The notes under the pieces: model-generated | Told to the model about the DNA's origin: nothing | Seen by the model: the letters and a program-made list of their open reading frames with translations, nothing else | Database searches by the model: none | Shown here: piece after piece, positions 1 to 10,394 of the stretch | How the letters are laid out: every line of letters begins with the position of its first letter | How positions within the stretch are numbered: position 1 is the stretch's first letter | DNA from: Phyllobacteriaceae bacterium | Lineage (GTDB): Bacteria > Pseudomonadota > Alphaproteobacteria > Rhizobiales > Rhizobiaceae | Direction of reading: 5' to 3' | DNA length: 63,555 nt | Assembly (NCBI GenBank): GCA_002708825.1 | Contig: PAPF01000032.1 | Span: 1-63,555, forward strand | Position numbers and translations under genes: made by a program

Positions 1-1404
1 AAGGTGGAAGTAGAACCAGAGACCGGTGTGACTTTTGAGGATGTTGCCGGGTGTGATCAGTCCAAGCTCGAACTGGAGGAAGTGGTCGAGTTCCTCCGCT
101 CTCCAGACAAGTTCGAGGCGGTCGGCGCGCAGTGCCCGAGAGGCGTCATCCTGGAGGGCCCGCCCGGGACCGGCAAAACTTTATTAGCGAGAGCGGTAGC
201 GGGAGAAGCGGGCGTCCCCTTCATCTCCACGAGTGGTTCGGAATTCGTCGAGATGTTCGTGGGCGTCGGCGCGGCCCGGGTGCGCGACCTGTTCGAGCAG
301 GCCCGCAAGAACGCACCGGCGATCATCTTCATCGACGAGCTCGACGCGCTCGGCCGCGCCCGCGCCTCCGGTCAGATGGCCGGCGGGCATGACGAGCGCG
401 AACAGACGCTGAACCAGCTTCTCACTGAGCTGGACGGGTTCGACCCGTCGTCGGGGATCGTGCTGCTGGCGGCCACCAACCGGCCGGAAATCCTGGACCC
501 GGCGCTGCTCAGGGCCGGGCGCTTCGACCGGCAGGTGCTGGTGGACAAGCCCGACAAGAAGGGCCGCATCCAGATCCTCGGGGTACACATGAAGAAGGTG
601 ACGCTCGCACCGGATGTGGATGCCGAGAAGGTCGCCGCGCTGACCCCGGGCTTTTCCGGAGCGGACCTGGCAAATCTGGTCAATGAGGCGGCGCTATTGG
701 CAACCCGCCGAAAGGCCGATGCGGTGACCATGGAAGACTTCAACAACGCAGTAGAGCGTATCGTCGCCGGGCTGGAGAAGCGCAACCGTGTTCTGAACGC
801 GCGCGAGCGGGAAATCGTGGCGCATCACGAAATGGGGCACGCGCTGGTCGCGATGGCGCTGCCGGCGGTCGATCCGGTGCACAAGGTCTCGATCATCCCG
901 CGCGGGATCGGTGCGCTCGGCTATACGATCCAGCGCCCGACCGAAGACCGCTTCCTGATGACCCGCGAGGAACTGGAGAACAAGATCGCCGTTCTTCTGG
1001 GCGGGCGTGCGGCCGAGAAGGTCATATACGATCACCTTTCGACCGGTGCCGCCGACGACCTGGTGAAGGCAACCGACATCGCCAGGGCCATGGTCGCGCG
1101 GTACGGCATGGACCCCGATCTGGGCCATGTCAGCTACGACACCGAGCGGCCCGGCTTCCTTGGCACGGGGGATCAATCCGCCTGGCTCAACCGCCGCCAC
1201 AGCGAGGCAACGGCCGAGCGGATGGATACCGCTGTCAAGGCGATCATCGACGACATCTTCGCGCGTACGGTCGCGCTTCTCGACGCGAACCGGGCGCTGC
1301 TGGAGGAAACGTCCCGCGATCTGCTCGACCGCGAGACGCTGGACGAGCCCGACCTTCGGGCCATCGCAGAAAAGGTCCGCGCTCAGGAGGTCGAGGCGGC
1401 CTGA
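1..1404 (+). CDS. ftsH: ATP-dependent zinc metalloprotease FtsH (5' truncated by window edge)
   Basis: This is a membrane-anchored AAA+ protease that degrades misfolded and short-lived proteins. The visible part, numbered from the GTG at position 4, has Walker A GPPGTGKT (52-59), Walker [10 protein letters not shown] (107-115), the second region of homology [21 protein letters not shown]-like (157-177) and the zinc site HEMGH (275-279). Most FtsH proteins have HEAGH, so the third residue is unusual. The two transmembrane helices and periplasmic domain expected at the N-terminus are missing because the reading frame is already open at base 1; the GTG is not the true start. The clpK gene follows 52 bp downstream on the same strand, as in transmissible stress-tolerance loci. 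A decayed second copy lies at 6409-6862. Family call is certain; being an island paralogue rather than the housekeeping copy is inferred from context. Confidence 0.95.
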   Translation, partial: KVEVEPETGVTFEDVAGCDQSKLELEEVVEFLRSPDKFEAVGAQCPRGVILEGPPGTGKTLLARAVAGEAGVPFISTSGSEFVEMFVGVGAARVRDLFEQARKNAPAIIFIDELDALGRARASGQMAGGHDEREQTLNQLLTELDGFDPSSGIVLLAATNRPEILDPALLRAGRFDRQVLVDKPDKKGRIQILGVHMKKVTLAPDVDAEKVAALTPGFSGADLANLVNEAALLATRRKADAVTMEDFNNAVERIVAGLEKRNRVLNAREREIVAHHEMGHALVAMALPAVDPVHKVSIIPRGIGALGYTIQRPTEDRFLMTREELENKIAVLLGGRAAEKVIYDHLSTGAADDLVKATDIARAMVARYGMDPDLGHVSYDTERPGFLGTGDQSAWLNRRHSEATAERMDTAVKAIIDDIFARTVALLDANRALLEETSRDLLDRETLDEPDLRAIAEKVRAQEVEAA

Positions 1405-1413
1405 ATACAGAGG

Positions 1414-1437
1414 CCCAGTCCGGACGTTCCGGCTGGG
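1414..1437 (+). other. Intercistronic stem-loop between ftsH and clpK
   Basis: Arms CCCAG+CCGGA and TCCGG+CTGGG form a 10-bp stem with one bulged T and a CGT loop. No T-run follows and the clpK ribosome binding site starts only 8 bases later. It is more likely an mRNA processing or stability element, or a weak attenuator, than a full terminator. Confidence 0.45.
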
Positions 1438-1456
1438 AGCATGACGGAGGTGAAAA

Positions 1457-4237
<2,781 letters not shown>

Positions 4238-4298
4238 CGGCCCGTGCACTCGTGACGGTGACGCCGCCGGTGTCGCAATCCAAACAGAGGCGAAAACC

Positions 4299-4883
4299 AT
4301 GATGAAAGGACACAACCGCCCACCGTTCCGGCCGAAGATCCCCGGCACTGACCTGACATCTCCAGACGTGCCGACAGCGTTGATTTACAGGCCAGCTCGC
4401 TCGTCCCACACCTCCGCTCCTATAAGGCGGCAGCATTGGATACTCGAGTTTGAACGGGCCCGAGCGCCCGCTATCGAGCCTCTCATGGGCTGGACCGCAA
4501 ACGACGATCCATATCGTCCGATCCGCCTGACATTCGCGGATCTCAACAGTGCTATCGCTTTCGCGGAGCGCAACGAATGGCAATATATCGTGCGCCACGA
4601 GCCGGACAAACGCCGAGCCGTGCTGCAGCGGCGCTTCTGGTGGGAAACAATGCCGACCAGCAAGGGAGCCGATGCCCATGGCGCCCACCGCATCGAGACT
4701 GGCCGCCGACCGAGCTCCCGGCACCGGCTTCACCGAGGCATCGACGCCGCCGGCGTTCGTAACCTCTCAGCGGAATTCGCGACGGCTGCAGACCCGGTCA
4801 GTGAAGCGAGTGCTGATTCCTTTCCCGCGTCCGACCCGCCAGCGTGGATCGGGGCAACTGTCTATGGAAGTGGGCGACGCTGA
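4299..4883 (+). CDS. NDUFS4-domain (ETC complex I subunit-like) protein
   Basis: The 194-residue product has the NDUFS4/ETC complex I subunit fold signature: ALIYRPARS, then WILEFERARAPAIEPLMGWT and a basic C-terminal stretch after FAERNEWQYIV. In alphaproteobacteria this family includes a small accessory subunit of respiratory complex I. The tail has the DSFPASDPPAW motif that occurs in many small stress-associated proteins. The two adjacent ATGs at 4299 and 4302 follow a GAGG at about 4287; I chose the first. Its stop (TGA 4881-4883) overlaps the start of the antiporter gene (TGATG), so the two are probably translationally coupled. A second, diverged NDUFS4-domain gene sits at 7707-8441. 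Its role in a proteostasis island is not known; repair or stabilisation of complex I under stress is only a guess. Confidence 0.75.
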   Translation: MMKGHNRPPFRPKIPGTDLTSPDVPTALIYRPARSSHTSAPIRRQHWILEFERARAPAIEPLMGWTANDDPYRPIRLTFADLNSAIAFAERNEWQYIVRHEPDKRRAVLQRRFWWETMPTSKGADAHGAHRIETGRRPSSRHRLHRGIDAAGVRNLSAEFATAADPVSEASADSFPASDPPAWIGATVYGSGRR

Positions 4884-6028
4884 TGCATGTCGACCAGGGA
4901 CTGTTGGAGGTCGCTGCGTTGCTTGCTGTGGTGGCCTTCTGCCTTGTCGCGATCTGCGCACGGCTTGGCATCCCCGCGCTGGTCGGTTTCTTGCTATCCG
5001 GCATCCTGATCGGACCGTTCGGTCTTGGGCTTATCGCCGAGGGTGCTACACTGACGCTCATCGGTGAGGTCGGGGTGATCCTGCTTCTCTTTGCGCTTGG
5101 GCTGGAGTTCTCCCTCGACAAGCTCACGTCGCTCCGTCGACTGATCTTTGGCCTCGGTCTGGCCCAGGTGCTCGTAACCGGAGGGTTGGTAACCACGGGG
5201 CTCCTCATCTTTACCGAAATTCCGCCGCCAGCCACGATTCTGATCGCCGGCGCCGTCGCGATGTCTTCGACAGCGCTCTGCCTCAAGATCCTGGGGGGCA
5301 GCGGTGCCCTGGGAACGCCCCATGGGCGGGTCGGGATCGCTGTTCTCCTGTTTCAGGATCTGGCGGCCGTCGGTTTTTTGGTGTTTCACGATGTTATCGC
5401 CGCGGCAGGAGCCGTGGAAAGTACGCACGACGTTCTGAAGATGGCCGGCGGCACGGGCGCGCTCGTTGCGGCGCTCTTCATCGCCCGGTCAACGCTTCAG
5501 CGGCTTGCCGGATGGGTCGCAAACCAGAGGGAGGCCGAACTCGCACAGCTTCTGGCCTTGGCCGTTGCCTTGCTCGCAGCCACTATTGCTTTAGTCGCTG
5601 GCCTTTCGCCGGCGCTCGGCGCGTTCGCTGCAGGCATGATGATCGCCGAGGGCGATGCTCGCCAATTCGTCGAACGGGAAATCAGACCGTTCCGGGATTT
5701 GTTCGTCGGGGTGTTCTTCATCGGTATCGGAACTCAACTCCATATCGGTGCGGTCTGGTCGACATGGCCGATGATCTTATGTTGGCTTTTTGTACTCATG
5801 GGAGCGAAATTCGCTCTTGTTCTTGTTTTGACTCGCATGTTCGGAGAACAGCTTGAGACTGCGCTTCGCGCGGGTGCCATCCTCGCGCATGGCGGCGAAT
5901 TCGGCTTGATGCTCATCTCCGTCTCGACCGCCTCCGGTCTTTTGCAGGCCAAGGTCGCCGACCCACTGTTCCTCGCGCTGGGACTGAGCATCCTGATTGG
6001 AGCGCTTGTGATACGTCGAGCTGCTTGA
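4883..6028 (+). CDS. KefB-like cation:proton antiporter, membrane domain only
   Basis: This 381-residue CPA2-family antiporter has about 11-12 hydrophobic segments. Typical motifs are visible: GFLLSGILIGPFGLG near residue 40, ALGLEFSLDKL near 80, and LSPALGAFAAGMMIAEG near 245. KefB proteins of stress-tolerance loci usually carry a C-terminal RCK/TrkA-N nucleotide-binding domain; here the protein stops right after the membrane domain (LILIGALVIRRAA), so gating by NAD(H) or glutathione adducts is not expected. I see no frame-shifted RCK continuation downstream. The start ATG overlaps the stop of the NDUFS4-like gene by one base. Likely role is K+/H+ or Na+/H+ exchange and pH homeostasis during stress. 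The family call is firm, the ion specificity is not. Confidence 0.85.
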   Translation: MHVDQGLLEVAALLAVVAFCLVAICARLGIPALVGFLLSGILIGPFGLGLIAEGATLTLIGEVGVILLLFALGLEFSLDKLTSLRRLIFGLGLAQVLVTGGLVTTGLLIFTEIPPPATILIAGAVAMSSTALCLKILGGSGALGTPHGRVGIAVLLFQDLAAVGFLVFHDVIAAAGAVESTHDVLKMAGGTGALVAALFIARSTLQRLAGWVANQREAELAQLLALAVALLAATIALVAGLSPALGAFAAGMMIAEGDARQFVEREIRPFRDLFVGVFFIGIGTQLHIGAVWSTWPMILCWLFVLMGAKFALVLVLTRMFGEQLETALRAGAILAHGGEFGLMLISVSTASGLLQAKVADPLFLALGLSILIGALVIRRAA

Positions 6029-6408
6029 ATGGCTCCTTCCTGACTGTGCCCTGCGTGGGCCAGTTCGCCGTTAAGGACGAGTGGTACGGGATCTTTGCCA
6101 CCGCCTCAGGCGCTAATTCATCGCTACTTTTGCCCGGGACGGTCAACCTGGCTCTCTTGCCTTACCGGGAGGTGGTTCAGCACTATGACGGGTTCTTGCT
6201 GGTTGAGTAGGTCCCAACGACTTCCGCGTGGGTGCAATCATTTGCTGCCGTGTAGGTCACGGCCCCGCGTCTTGATCCACTGAGACAGTTCTTTGTCGCA
6301 CGGCTGAAAAGTGCAGTTGCCTGTATCATCTATAGGACACAGAGCCCCGTTACGGCGCAGGATAATGGACGCTTGGCGCAAGGCGATCGCTGCTCGACTG
6401 CGACTTCG
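6029..6408. other. No gene recognised
   Basis: This stretch follows the truncated antiporter. The short open frames on both strands show no family motif and no ribosome binding site. It may be debris from the same rearrangement that left the ftsH fossil next to it. Confidence 0.5.
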
Positions 6409-6862
6409 CGACGAGGACATGGCCCATTTTCGTGGTGGGGCGACGATCTCGCGTTCTTTCGGGTGGAGCAGTCGGCTGCGCTTCTGCAGCCCGGCGGCAA
6501 TGCGCTAAATCGGCGTTGCAGAAATCCTTCATTGCCACCGCAGCAGCTGCGGCGAGGGGCGCCGCCTCATTGACAAGGTCAGCGAGAGCGGCGCCGGTGA
6601 AGCCTGGCGTCAGCGCCGCGATCTGCTCCAGGTCTATGCCGTGGTCAAGCTCAGCCTTCTGAAGATGCACCTTCAGGTCGGCAATGCTGCCCACCTTATC
6701 AGGGCAGTCAACCAGAACCTGACGGTGAAAGCGCTTCGCGTGCAATGGGCCGGAATCGAGAATTTCCAGCCGGTTAGTCGCCAAAAGCAGCATCGGCCGG
6801 TGGACGAGCCAACTCTGAACAGATCGCGCACGCGCGCGGCGCCTGCGCCGACAAAGATTTAG
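6409..6862 (-). pseudogene. Decayed ftsH fragment
   Basis: Read on the minus strand, the frame first gives [14 protein letters not shown] (from 6862), which matches the [17 protein letters not shown] stretch of the intact FtsH. After an internal deletion and frame change it resumes with LLLATNRLEIL, KRFHRQVLVDCPDK and AALTPGFTGAALADLVNEAA. These match the second region of homology and lid domain of the live gene at 1-1404. The zinc motif is destroyed (KMGHVLVA in place of [10 protein letters not shown]). The Walker A half and the C-terminal half are missing. This is a relic of a second ftsH in opposite orientation, not a functional gene. Confidence 0.85.
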
Positions 6863-6958
6863 ACGATTTCGGAAACCGAAATCGAGAAGAACGGCGCATA
6901 GGCTGAAGGCGGCGCGTCACCGACCTGAACCGCTGGTCAGAAGGCAGCTGGATTCAAG

Positions 6959-6988
6959 AGGACCGGCGCAACGCCGGTCCTCCCTTTT
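6959..6988 (+). terminator. Stem-loop terminator
   Basis: A perfect 10-bp stem AGGACCGGCG / CGCCGGTCCT with a CAA loop is followed on the plus strand by CCCTTTTGT. It lies 11 bases past the stop of the minus-strand SPW gene, so it could also end that transcript, although the T-run is on the plus-strand side. Confidence 0.6.
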
Positions 6989-6991
6989 GTT

Positions 6992-7351
6992 TCATGCTGT
7001 CGACAACGGGCGATTCGAATCGAACCAAAGCGTGACGGCAGCCAGGACTGCTACGATCAGCCCAGCGACGAGATGAACGCCCAATGCGGCTTGGTGGACG
7101 GTAAAGCCCAAGGCCCAGGGTGCGATGATCGTCCAAATGCCGAGCGCCAAATTCGCCCACTCTTCATATTTGTGGAATGCGAGCAAGGCCGCGCCGCTCA
7201 TCACTACAACTGCGGCGCCGATCAGCCACGCGTTCCAAGCCGCCGCGGTTTCCGCAGCGAAGCCGAAGAGCCAGGGGCTAACTGCAAGGCCAAGGCCGGC
7301 AATGATATTGACGACATCAAAGGTGGAGCGATGTTCGAGAATCTTCTGCAT
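6992..7351 (-). CDS. SPW-repeat membrane protein (HdeD-like position in stress locus)
   Basis: The 119-residue integral membrane protein contains two SPW repeats: GLGLAVSPWLFGFA (about residues 19-32) and GIWTIIAPWALGF (about 69-81). Four hydrophobic helices are apparent. The ATG at 7351 is preceded by AAGGAG at a good distance, which rules out longer upstream starts. In classical stress-tolerance loci a small multi-pass protein (HdeD) occupies a comparable place; SPW proteins are a different family and the link is only by position. The start overlaps the end of the omega-like gene by 35 bases. Function is unknown. Confidence 0.8.
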   Translation of the reverse strand: MQKILEHRSTFDVVNIIAGLGLAVSPWLFGFAAETAAAWNAWLIGAAVVVMSGAALLAFHKYEEWANLALGIWTIIAPWALGFTVHQAALGVHLVAGLIVAVLAAVTLWFDSNRPLSTA

Positions 7352-7697
7352 CTTGCTTCTCCTTTCTGCTTGCTTTCCCATATTTGTGCCTCTCCCCAAC
7401 CTGAGAGGCAGATGCGACAGCGATTGATTGCAGGCCACTATCGCAATTTCGGCCGCGGGGCGCCTCCAGTCGACCTATATTGTCGCCGCTTGCGGCAAAG
7501 GGTGCGAGTTCGTTCTCATCGAAGGCGCCTGCGGAGATTTCGCTGAGGGCAATTTCAATCGGACCGCTATTCGAAGACGGTTCGATACGGGGGAAATGAC
7601 CGTGATTAAGCGCGCGGGCACGCGAGGCTGCGGCCAGCGCTAGCCCGAACCGATTGGGCAAGACCTGTTGAGCATCGAATACGACGAACGGATCCAT
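7317..7697 (-). CDS. RNA polymerase omega-subunit-like protein
   Basis: The first ~70 of 126 residues resemble the omega (RpoZ) fold: VLPNRFGLALAAASRARALNHG followed by EIALSEISAGAFDENELAPF, matching the NRFELV..A..RAR.L and ALREIA..L patterns of omega. In RNA polymerase, omega helps fold the beta-prime subunit. The rest of the protein is low-complexity and not recognised; it overlaps the start of the SPW gene by 35 bases, so the real C-terminus may be shorter or frame-shifted. GAGGTGGAGCC precedes the ATG. It sits between the NDUFS4-like and SPW genes, 9 bases after the former. A paralogous omega in a heat-shock cluster could modify transcription, but this is inference. Confidence 0.55.
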   Translation of the reverse strand: MDPFVVFDAQQVLPNRFGLALAAASRARALNHGHFPRIEPSSNSGPIEIALSEISAGAFDENELAPFAASGDNIGRLEAPRGRNCDSGLQSIAVASASQVGERHKYGKASRKEKQDAEDSRTSLHL

Positions 7698-7706
7698 GGC
7701 TCCACC

Positions 7707-8441
7707 TCAGGCGGCTCTTTGCTTGGGATGTGAGATGTCGGGACTGAGCTCCTTCCGTTCGAGCGCAACCAAGGCCTGCTCGACATCGCCGAGACGTGAC
7801 GGGCGGCCATTTTCGGGCATGCCCTCATTCGTCGCTTGATCTACGAGATATTCGTTCCAGGCCCAGTTCATCAGGATGGACCGCTTGGACGGGAGTGACA
7901 AACGATGATCGTGAACGACGTCCATCGGGTCAGCCCAATTGCCCGAACTCTGGAAATGGTTCTGATTGGCGGCGTGCGCCATGGCGTATCCGTAGCTGTC
8001 CGCGAGCGCGAGGAGACCAAGCCGGTCGAGCGTCTCATCCGAGAAATCGCGTTTGGCGCGCATATCCCGCAATCTCGCTCTCGCTTGCGTTTCGCCTGAT
8101 GCGTGCAGCACGTAGTTGAGGCCCTGGCGCTGCGCATAGCGGATCGCCGCCTCCTTCGTACTGAAACGCAATTCGACCTGCTTCAGGGTATCCTTACTGC
8201 CGGCGTAGCCCATCAAGGGCTCGATAAAGGAAGGACTGCGCGGCTCGAACACGAGCCGCCAACCTTCGCGCGCCGGCCTTGAGGTCATGACCGATCGCGA
8301 CGGTCGATAGATATGCGCGATCGCGTCCCGCGGGAACACGGAACGCCCCATGGCAAGCGCCGGGATACGATTATCATTGCTTTGTAGCGCCATAGGTTGC
8401 GCTGGATTCGATATTTGTGTGCTTTGCTTTCTTGTCTCCAT
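7707..8441 (-). CDS. NDUFS4-domain protein with long C-terminal extension
   Basis: The 244-residue product shares AHIYRPSRSVMTSRPAREGWRLVFEPRSPSFIEPLMGYAG with the NDUFS4-like protein at 4299-4883, so it belongs to the same complex I accessory family. Unlike that protein it has about 110 further residues, including MAHAANQNHFQSSGNWADPMDVV and MNWAWNEYLVDQATNEGMPENGRP, which I do not recognise. AGGAGGG lies 7 bases before the ATG at 8441, which fixes the start. It follows the two hsp20 genes on the same strand, 78 bases after the second, and precedes the omega-like and SPW genes, forming one likely heat-shock transcription unit from the promoter near 9700. Confidence 0.7.
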   Translation of the reverse strand: METRKQSTQISNPAQPMALQSNDNRIPALAMGRSVFPRDAIAHIYRPSRSVMTSRPAREGWRLVFEPRSPSFIEPLMGYAGSKDTLKQVELRFSTKEAAIRYAQRQGLNYVLHASGETQARARLRDMRAKRDFSDETLDRLGLLALADSYGYAMAHAANQNHFQSSGNWADPMDVVHDHRLSLPSKRSILMNWAWNEYLVDQATNEGMPENGRPSRLGDVEQALVALERKELSPDISHPKQRAA

Positions 8442-8473
8442 TTCACATCCCTCCTGAAATTGGCAAAGGATGA

Positions 8474-8502
8474 ACCGATGGCGGGCTTTGGCCGCCATCG
8501 GT
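8474..8502. terminator. Intercistronic stem-loop after hsp20
   Basis: A perfect 11-bp inverted repeat ACCGATGGCGG / CCGCCATCGGT with a 7-base loop lies between the hsp20 stop and the NDUFS4-like start. There is no T-run on either side, so partial termination or mRNA stabilisation is more likely than complete termination. Confidence 0.45.
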
Positions 8503-8519
8503 GTTGTTGCCGGATCTGC

Positions 8520-9029
8520 TTAGTGTTTGATCGCGATCCGCTTTACCTGCGACTGTGCCTTCTCGCTTTTGGGCAAGGTCACCGTCAGGACGCCGTTCTT
8601 GAAGCGCGCCTCAACCTGGTCTTCCTTGATCTCGTAGTCCAGGGGGATACGGCGCTCGAAGCGGCCATAGAAACGCTCGGAGAACTGATTGTCCTTGTTC
8701 TCCGTTTCGGAACGCTTCTCGCCCTTCAACGTCAGAAGGCCGTCGTTCAGCAGGACTTCGATGTCCTTCTCCTCAAGGCCCGGCACCTCGGCCGTTACCT
8801 TGATTTCCTTCTCGCCGTCCGAGATTTCGACGCTCGGCCAACGGCTGTTGAAAGCCGAGACGCCGTCCAGAGACGGCAGGCTGGAACCGAAGCCGCGAAA
8901 GACATCGTCGAACAGCCTGTTGACTTCGCGATGCAGCGACACGAACTGGTCACGTTCGCCATCGCGGAAAACGCTCGGAAGCTGATCGCCGTTGTTCCGT
9001 CTCCAGGGAATCAGATCAGTGACGCTCAT
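8520..9029 (-). CDS. Small heat shock protein Hsp20 (alpha-crystallin domain)
   Basis: This is an ATP-independent holdase that binds unfolding proteins. The 169-residue product begins MSVTDLIPWRR, has an N-terminal arm with the VNRLFDDVFRGFG helix, an alpha-crystallin domain from about WPSVEIS (residue 65) to GVLTVTLPKSE, and a C-terminal IAI anchor (RIAIKH), an I-X-I motif needed for oligomer formation. Its closest relatives by these motifs are the bacterial class B-like Hsp20 proteins with KNDGLLTLKGEKR-type loops. AAGGAG lies 8 bases before the ATG at 9029. It is the second gene after the hsp20 at 9125-9601 and has no ROSE-like leader of its own. Confidence 0.95.
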   Translation of the reverse strand: MSVTDLIPWRRNNGDQLPSVFRDGERDQFVSLHREVNRLFDDVFRGFGSSLPSLDGVSAFNSRWPSVEISDGEKEIKVTAEVPGLEEKDIEVLLNDGLLTLKGEKRSETENKDNQFSERFYGRFERRIPLDYEIKEDQVEARFKNGVLTVTLPKSEKAQSQVKRIAIKH

Positions 9030-9124
9030 TGTTTCACTCCTTTCCACTTGTTCGATTGACGGCACCCCTCACGCGGCGCCGGGCAATGCGCGACGCCGTT
9101 GAAGATGTTGCTGAGGGAACCGCT

Positions 9125-9601
9125 TTAAGCCGCCTGCTTCTCGGTCTCGATCTGCTTGGTCTCGACCTTCGGCACAGCCTCGCTGGTTGCGATCTCGATC
9201 CGGCGTGGTTTCATCTCTTCGGGAATCTCACGCTTCAGATCGATCGTCAGCAATCCGTTCACGAGGTTGGCTCCGTCGACACGCATATGATCGGCGAGCT
9301 CGAAACGGCGCTGGAACGAACGGCCGGCGATGCCGCGGTGCAGGTACTCCGCGTCGGCCTGACCGGATTTCTGACCGGAGACGAGAAGCATGTTCTGCTC
9401 TTGCGTAATCGTCAGTTCGTCCTGCGAAAATCCAGCGACCGCCAGAGTAAGACGGTAGTCGTCCTCGCTCGTTTTCGCGATGTCATAGGGAGGCCAGTTG
9501 TCGAAAGATTCGACACGGCTCGCCGACTCCAGTGCGTTCAGCATTCGGTCGAACCCGATGCTCGACCGGAACAGTGGGGAGAAGTCAAATGTTGTGCTCA
9601 T
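9125..9601 (-). CDS. Small heat shock protein Hsp20 (IbpA-like, class A)
   Basis: The 158-residue product is a class A rhizobial small heat shock protein. It has FDFSPLFRSSIGFDRMLNAL at the N-terminus, NWPPYDIAKTSEDDYRLTLAVAGF opening the alpha-crystallin domain, and RSFQRRFELADHMRV plus NGLLTIDLKREIPEEMKPRRIEI towards the end, where the I-X-I anchor is RRIEIA. IbpA and IbpB hand substrates to disaggregases; here a ClpK-type partner is encoded 5 kb away. The start at 9601 is preferred to the ATG at 9607 because AAGGAGG is too close to the latter. The upstream leader carries an apparent ROSE thermometer and a sigma-32-like promoter, so it heads the minus-strand heat-shock unit. Confidence 0.95.
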   Translation of the reverse strand: MSTTFDFSPLFRSSIGFDRMLNALESASRVESFDNWPPYDIAKTSEDDYRLTLAVAGFSQDELTITQEQNMLLVSGQKSGQADAEYLHRGIAGRSFQRRFELADHMRVDGANLVNGLLTIDLKREIPEEMKPRRIEIATSEAVPKVETKQIETEKQAA

Positions 9602-9603
9602 AG

Positions 9604-9665
9604 CCATATCCTCCTTTTGAGCAACATGGGTACAAGACTGGTCGCAGGTCACCAGCCTGGACAGG
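9604..9665 (-). promoter_or_regulatory. ROSE-type RNA thermometer in the hsp20 leader
   Basis: The last hairpin (9604-9629) pairs CCATGTT and CTC with GAG, GATATGG on the other arm, leaving one G bulged inside TTGCT opposite the Shine-Dalgarno GGAGG. This TTGCT/bulged G opposite AGGA is the hallmark of ROSE elements that control rhizobial small heat shock genes. Upstream hairpins CTGGT/ACCAG and CCGGCCTG/CAGGCTGG fit the multi-hairpin layout. Heating would melt the last hairpin and free the ribosome binding site. Pairing was worked out by eye. Confidence 0.75.
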
Positions 9666-9695
9666 CCGGTCCCAAATTAGGCAACCGGCGACGCA

Positions 9696-9727
9696 GATTT
9701 GGGAGCCTGATTGGGTTGTTTCAAGAG
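9696..9727 (-). promoter_or_regulatory. Sigma-32-like promoter for the hsp20 unit
   Basis: On the minus strand CCTCTTGAA (core CTTGAA at 9725-9720) is followed after 16 bases by CCCAAATC (9703-9696). This fits the RpoH consensus CTTGAA - 13-17 - CCCCATNT. Transcription would start near 9690 and give a leader of about 90 bases holding the ROSE element. Confidence 0.65.
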
Positions 9728-9808
9728 GGGCGCGCTCCCATGTGCGACTTAGCTTATCCCGCGCAGTCGAAGCGAATATGGAGTGTGTGACACAGCGGAG
9801 GAAAAGCG

Positions 9809-10033
9809 ATGGCAAAGCCAATGACACGCGACGAGATCTTTTCAATTATTGGCCCGGCCGACGATACCTTTGTGGCGGAACTCAAGGCGACGGGCGCATC
9901 AGCCGACGAGCTCCAGGAAGCATGGATGTGGCTGAACGGCGATGAAGCCTTGATAAACAGCGGCCGGCCATTGCCTGGATCACGCGTTGCGACGCTGATG
10001 GATATTCTGGAGCCTGACGACGGGGAATTGTGA
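9809..10033 (+). CDS. Small conserved hypothetical protein
   Basis: The 74-residue product (MAKPMTRDEIFSIIGPADD...) is acidic, soluble and predicted largely helical, with no motif I can name. GGAGG stands 8 bases before the ATG and a strong bidirectional terminator follows the stop, both of which support a real gene. It is divergent from hsp20, sharing the 200-base region that carries the hsp20 promoter. The C-terminal LMDILEPDDGEL resembles adaptor-like tails but that is not evidence of function. Confidence 0.65.
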   Translation: MAKPMTRDEIFSIIGPADDTFVAELKATGASADELQEAWMWLNGDEALINSGRPLPGSRVATLMDILEPDDGEL

Positions 10034-10043
10034 TCGATTCGGG

Positions 10044-10091
10044 CGCCCGTAGCGGAACGGAGCATCCGCTACGGGCGGCATGTTCCATGCC
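10044..10091. terminator. Bidirectional double stem-loop terminator
   Basis: A perfect 12-bp stem CGCCCGTAGCGG / CCGCTACGGGCG (10044-10055 and 10066-10077) is followed by a second stem GGCATG-TTC-CATGCC (10077-10091). It lies between the convergent stops of the small hypothetical gene and the usg-like gene. Confidence 0.7.
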
Positions 10092-10092
10092 A

Positions 10093-10371
10093 TTATTGGA
10101 TGGAGATGATGCCGTCGACGGAATGCCACTCTGATGGTTCAATCAAACGGTGATGGGCAACACGGACGGAATGTAGCGGGCCTTCCAGCTCGCGCTCCCA
10201 ATAGCCAAGGAAGTCTTTCAGTTCGGGAAAATGCGGAGCCAGATCATATTCCTGCCAGACATAGAGCTGCAACAGGCTCGGATGGTCGGGCAGATGATAG
10301 TGGATTTCGGCCGTGGTTAGCCCATAGCCTTCCATCTGCATGCGAAAGGCCTTGGTAACCTTGGTGACCAT
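10093..10371 (-). CDS. Usg family protein
   Basis: The 92-residue product matches the alphaproteobacterial Usg family: GYGLTTAEIHYHLPDHPSLLQLYVWQEYDLAPHFPELKDFLGYWERELEGPLHSV. Usg was named after a gene next to the tryptophan cluster in some rhizobia and has no established biochemical role. AAGGAG precedes the ATG at 10371. The gene is 23 bases downstream of the hypothetical gene at 10395-10736 and probably co-transcribed. Why a Usg copy travels with chaperone genes is not known. Confidence 0.8.
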   Translation of the reverse strand: MVTKVTKAFRMQMEGYGLTTAEIHYHLPDHPSLLQLYVWQEYDLAPHFPELKDFLGYWERELEGPLHSVRVAHHRLIEPSEWHSVDGIISIQ

Positions 10372-10394
10372 GTGTTTCTCCTTCCTTGACGATG

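Noticed and set aside
6025-6210. Possible frame-shifted RCK domain after the antiporter
   Set aside because: None of the three frames shows the GxGxxG Rossmann motif expected of an RCK domain.
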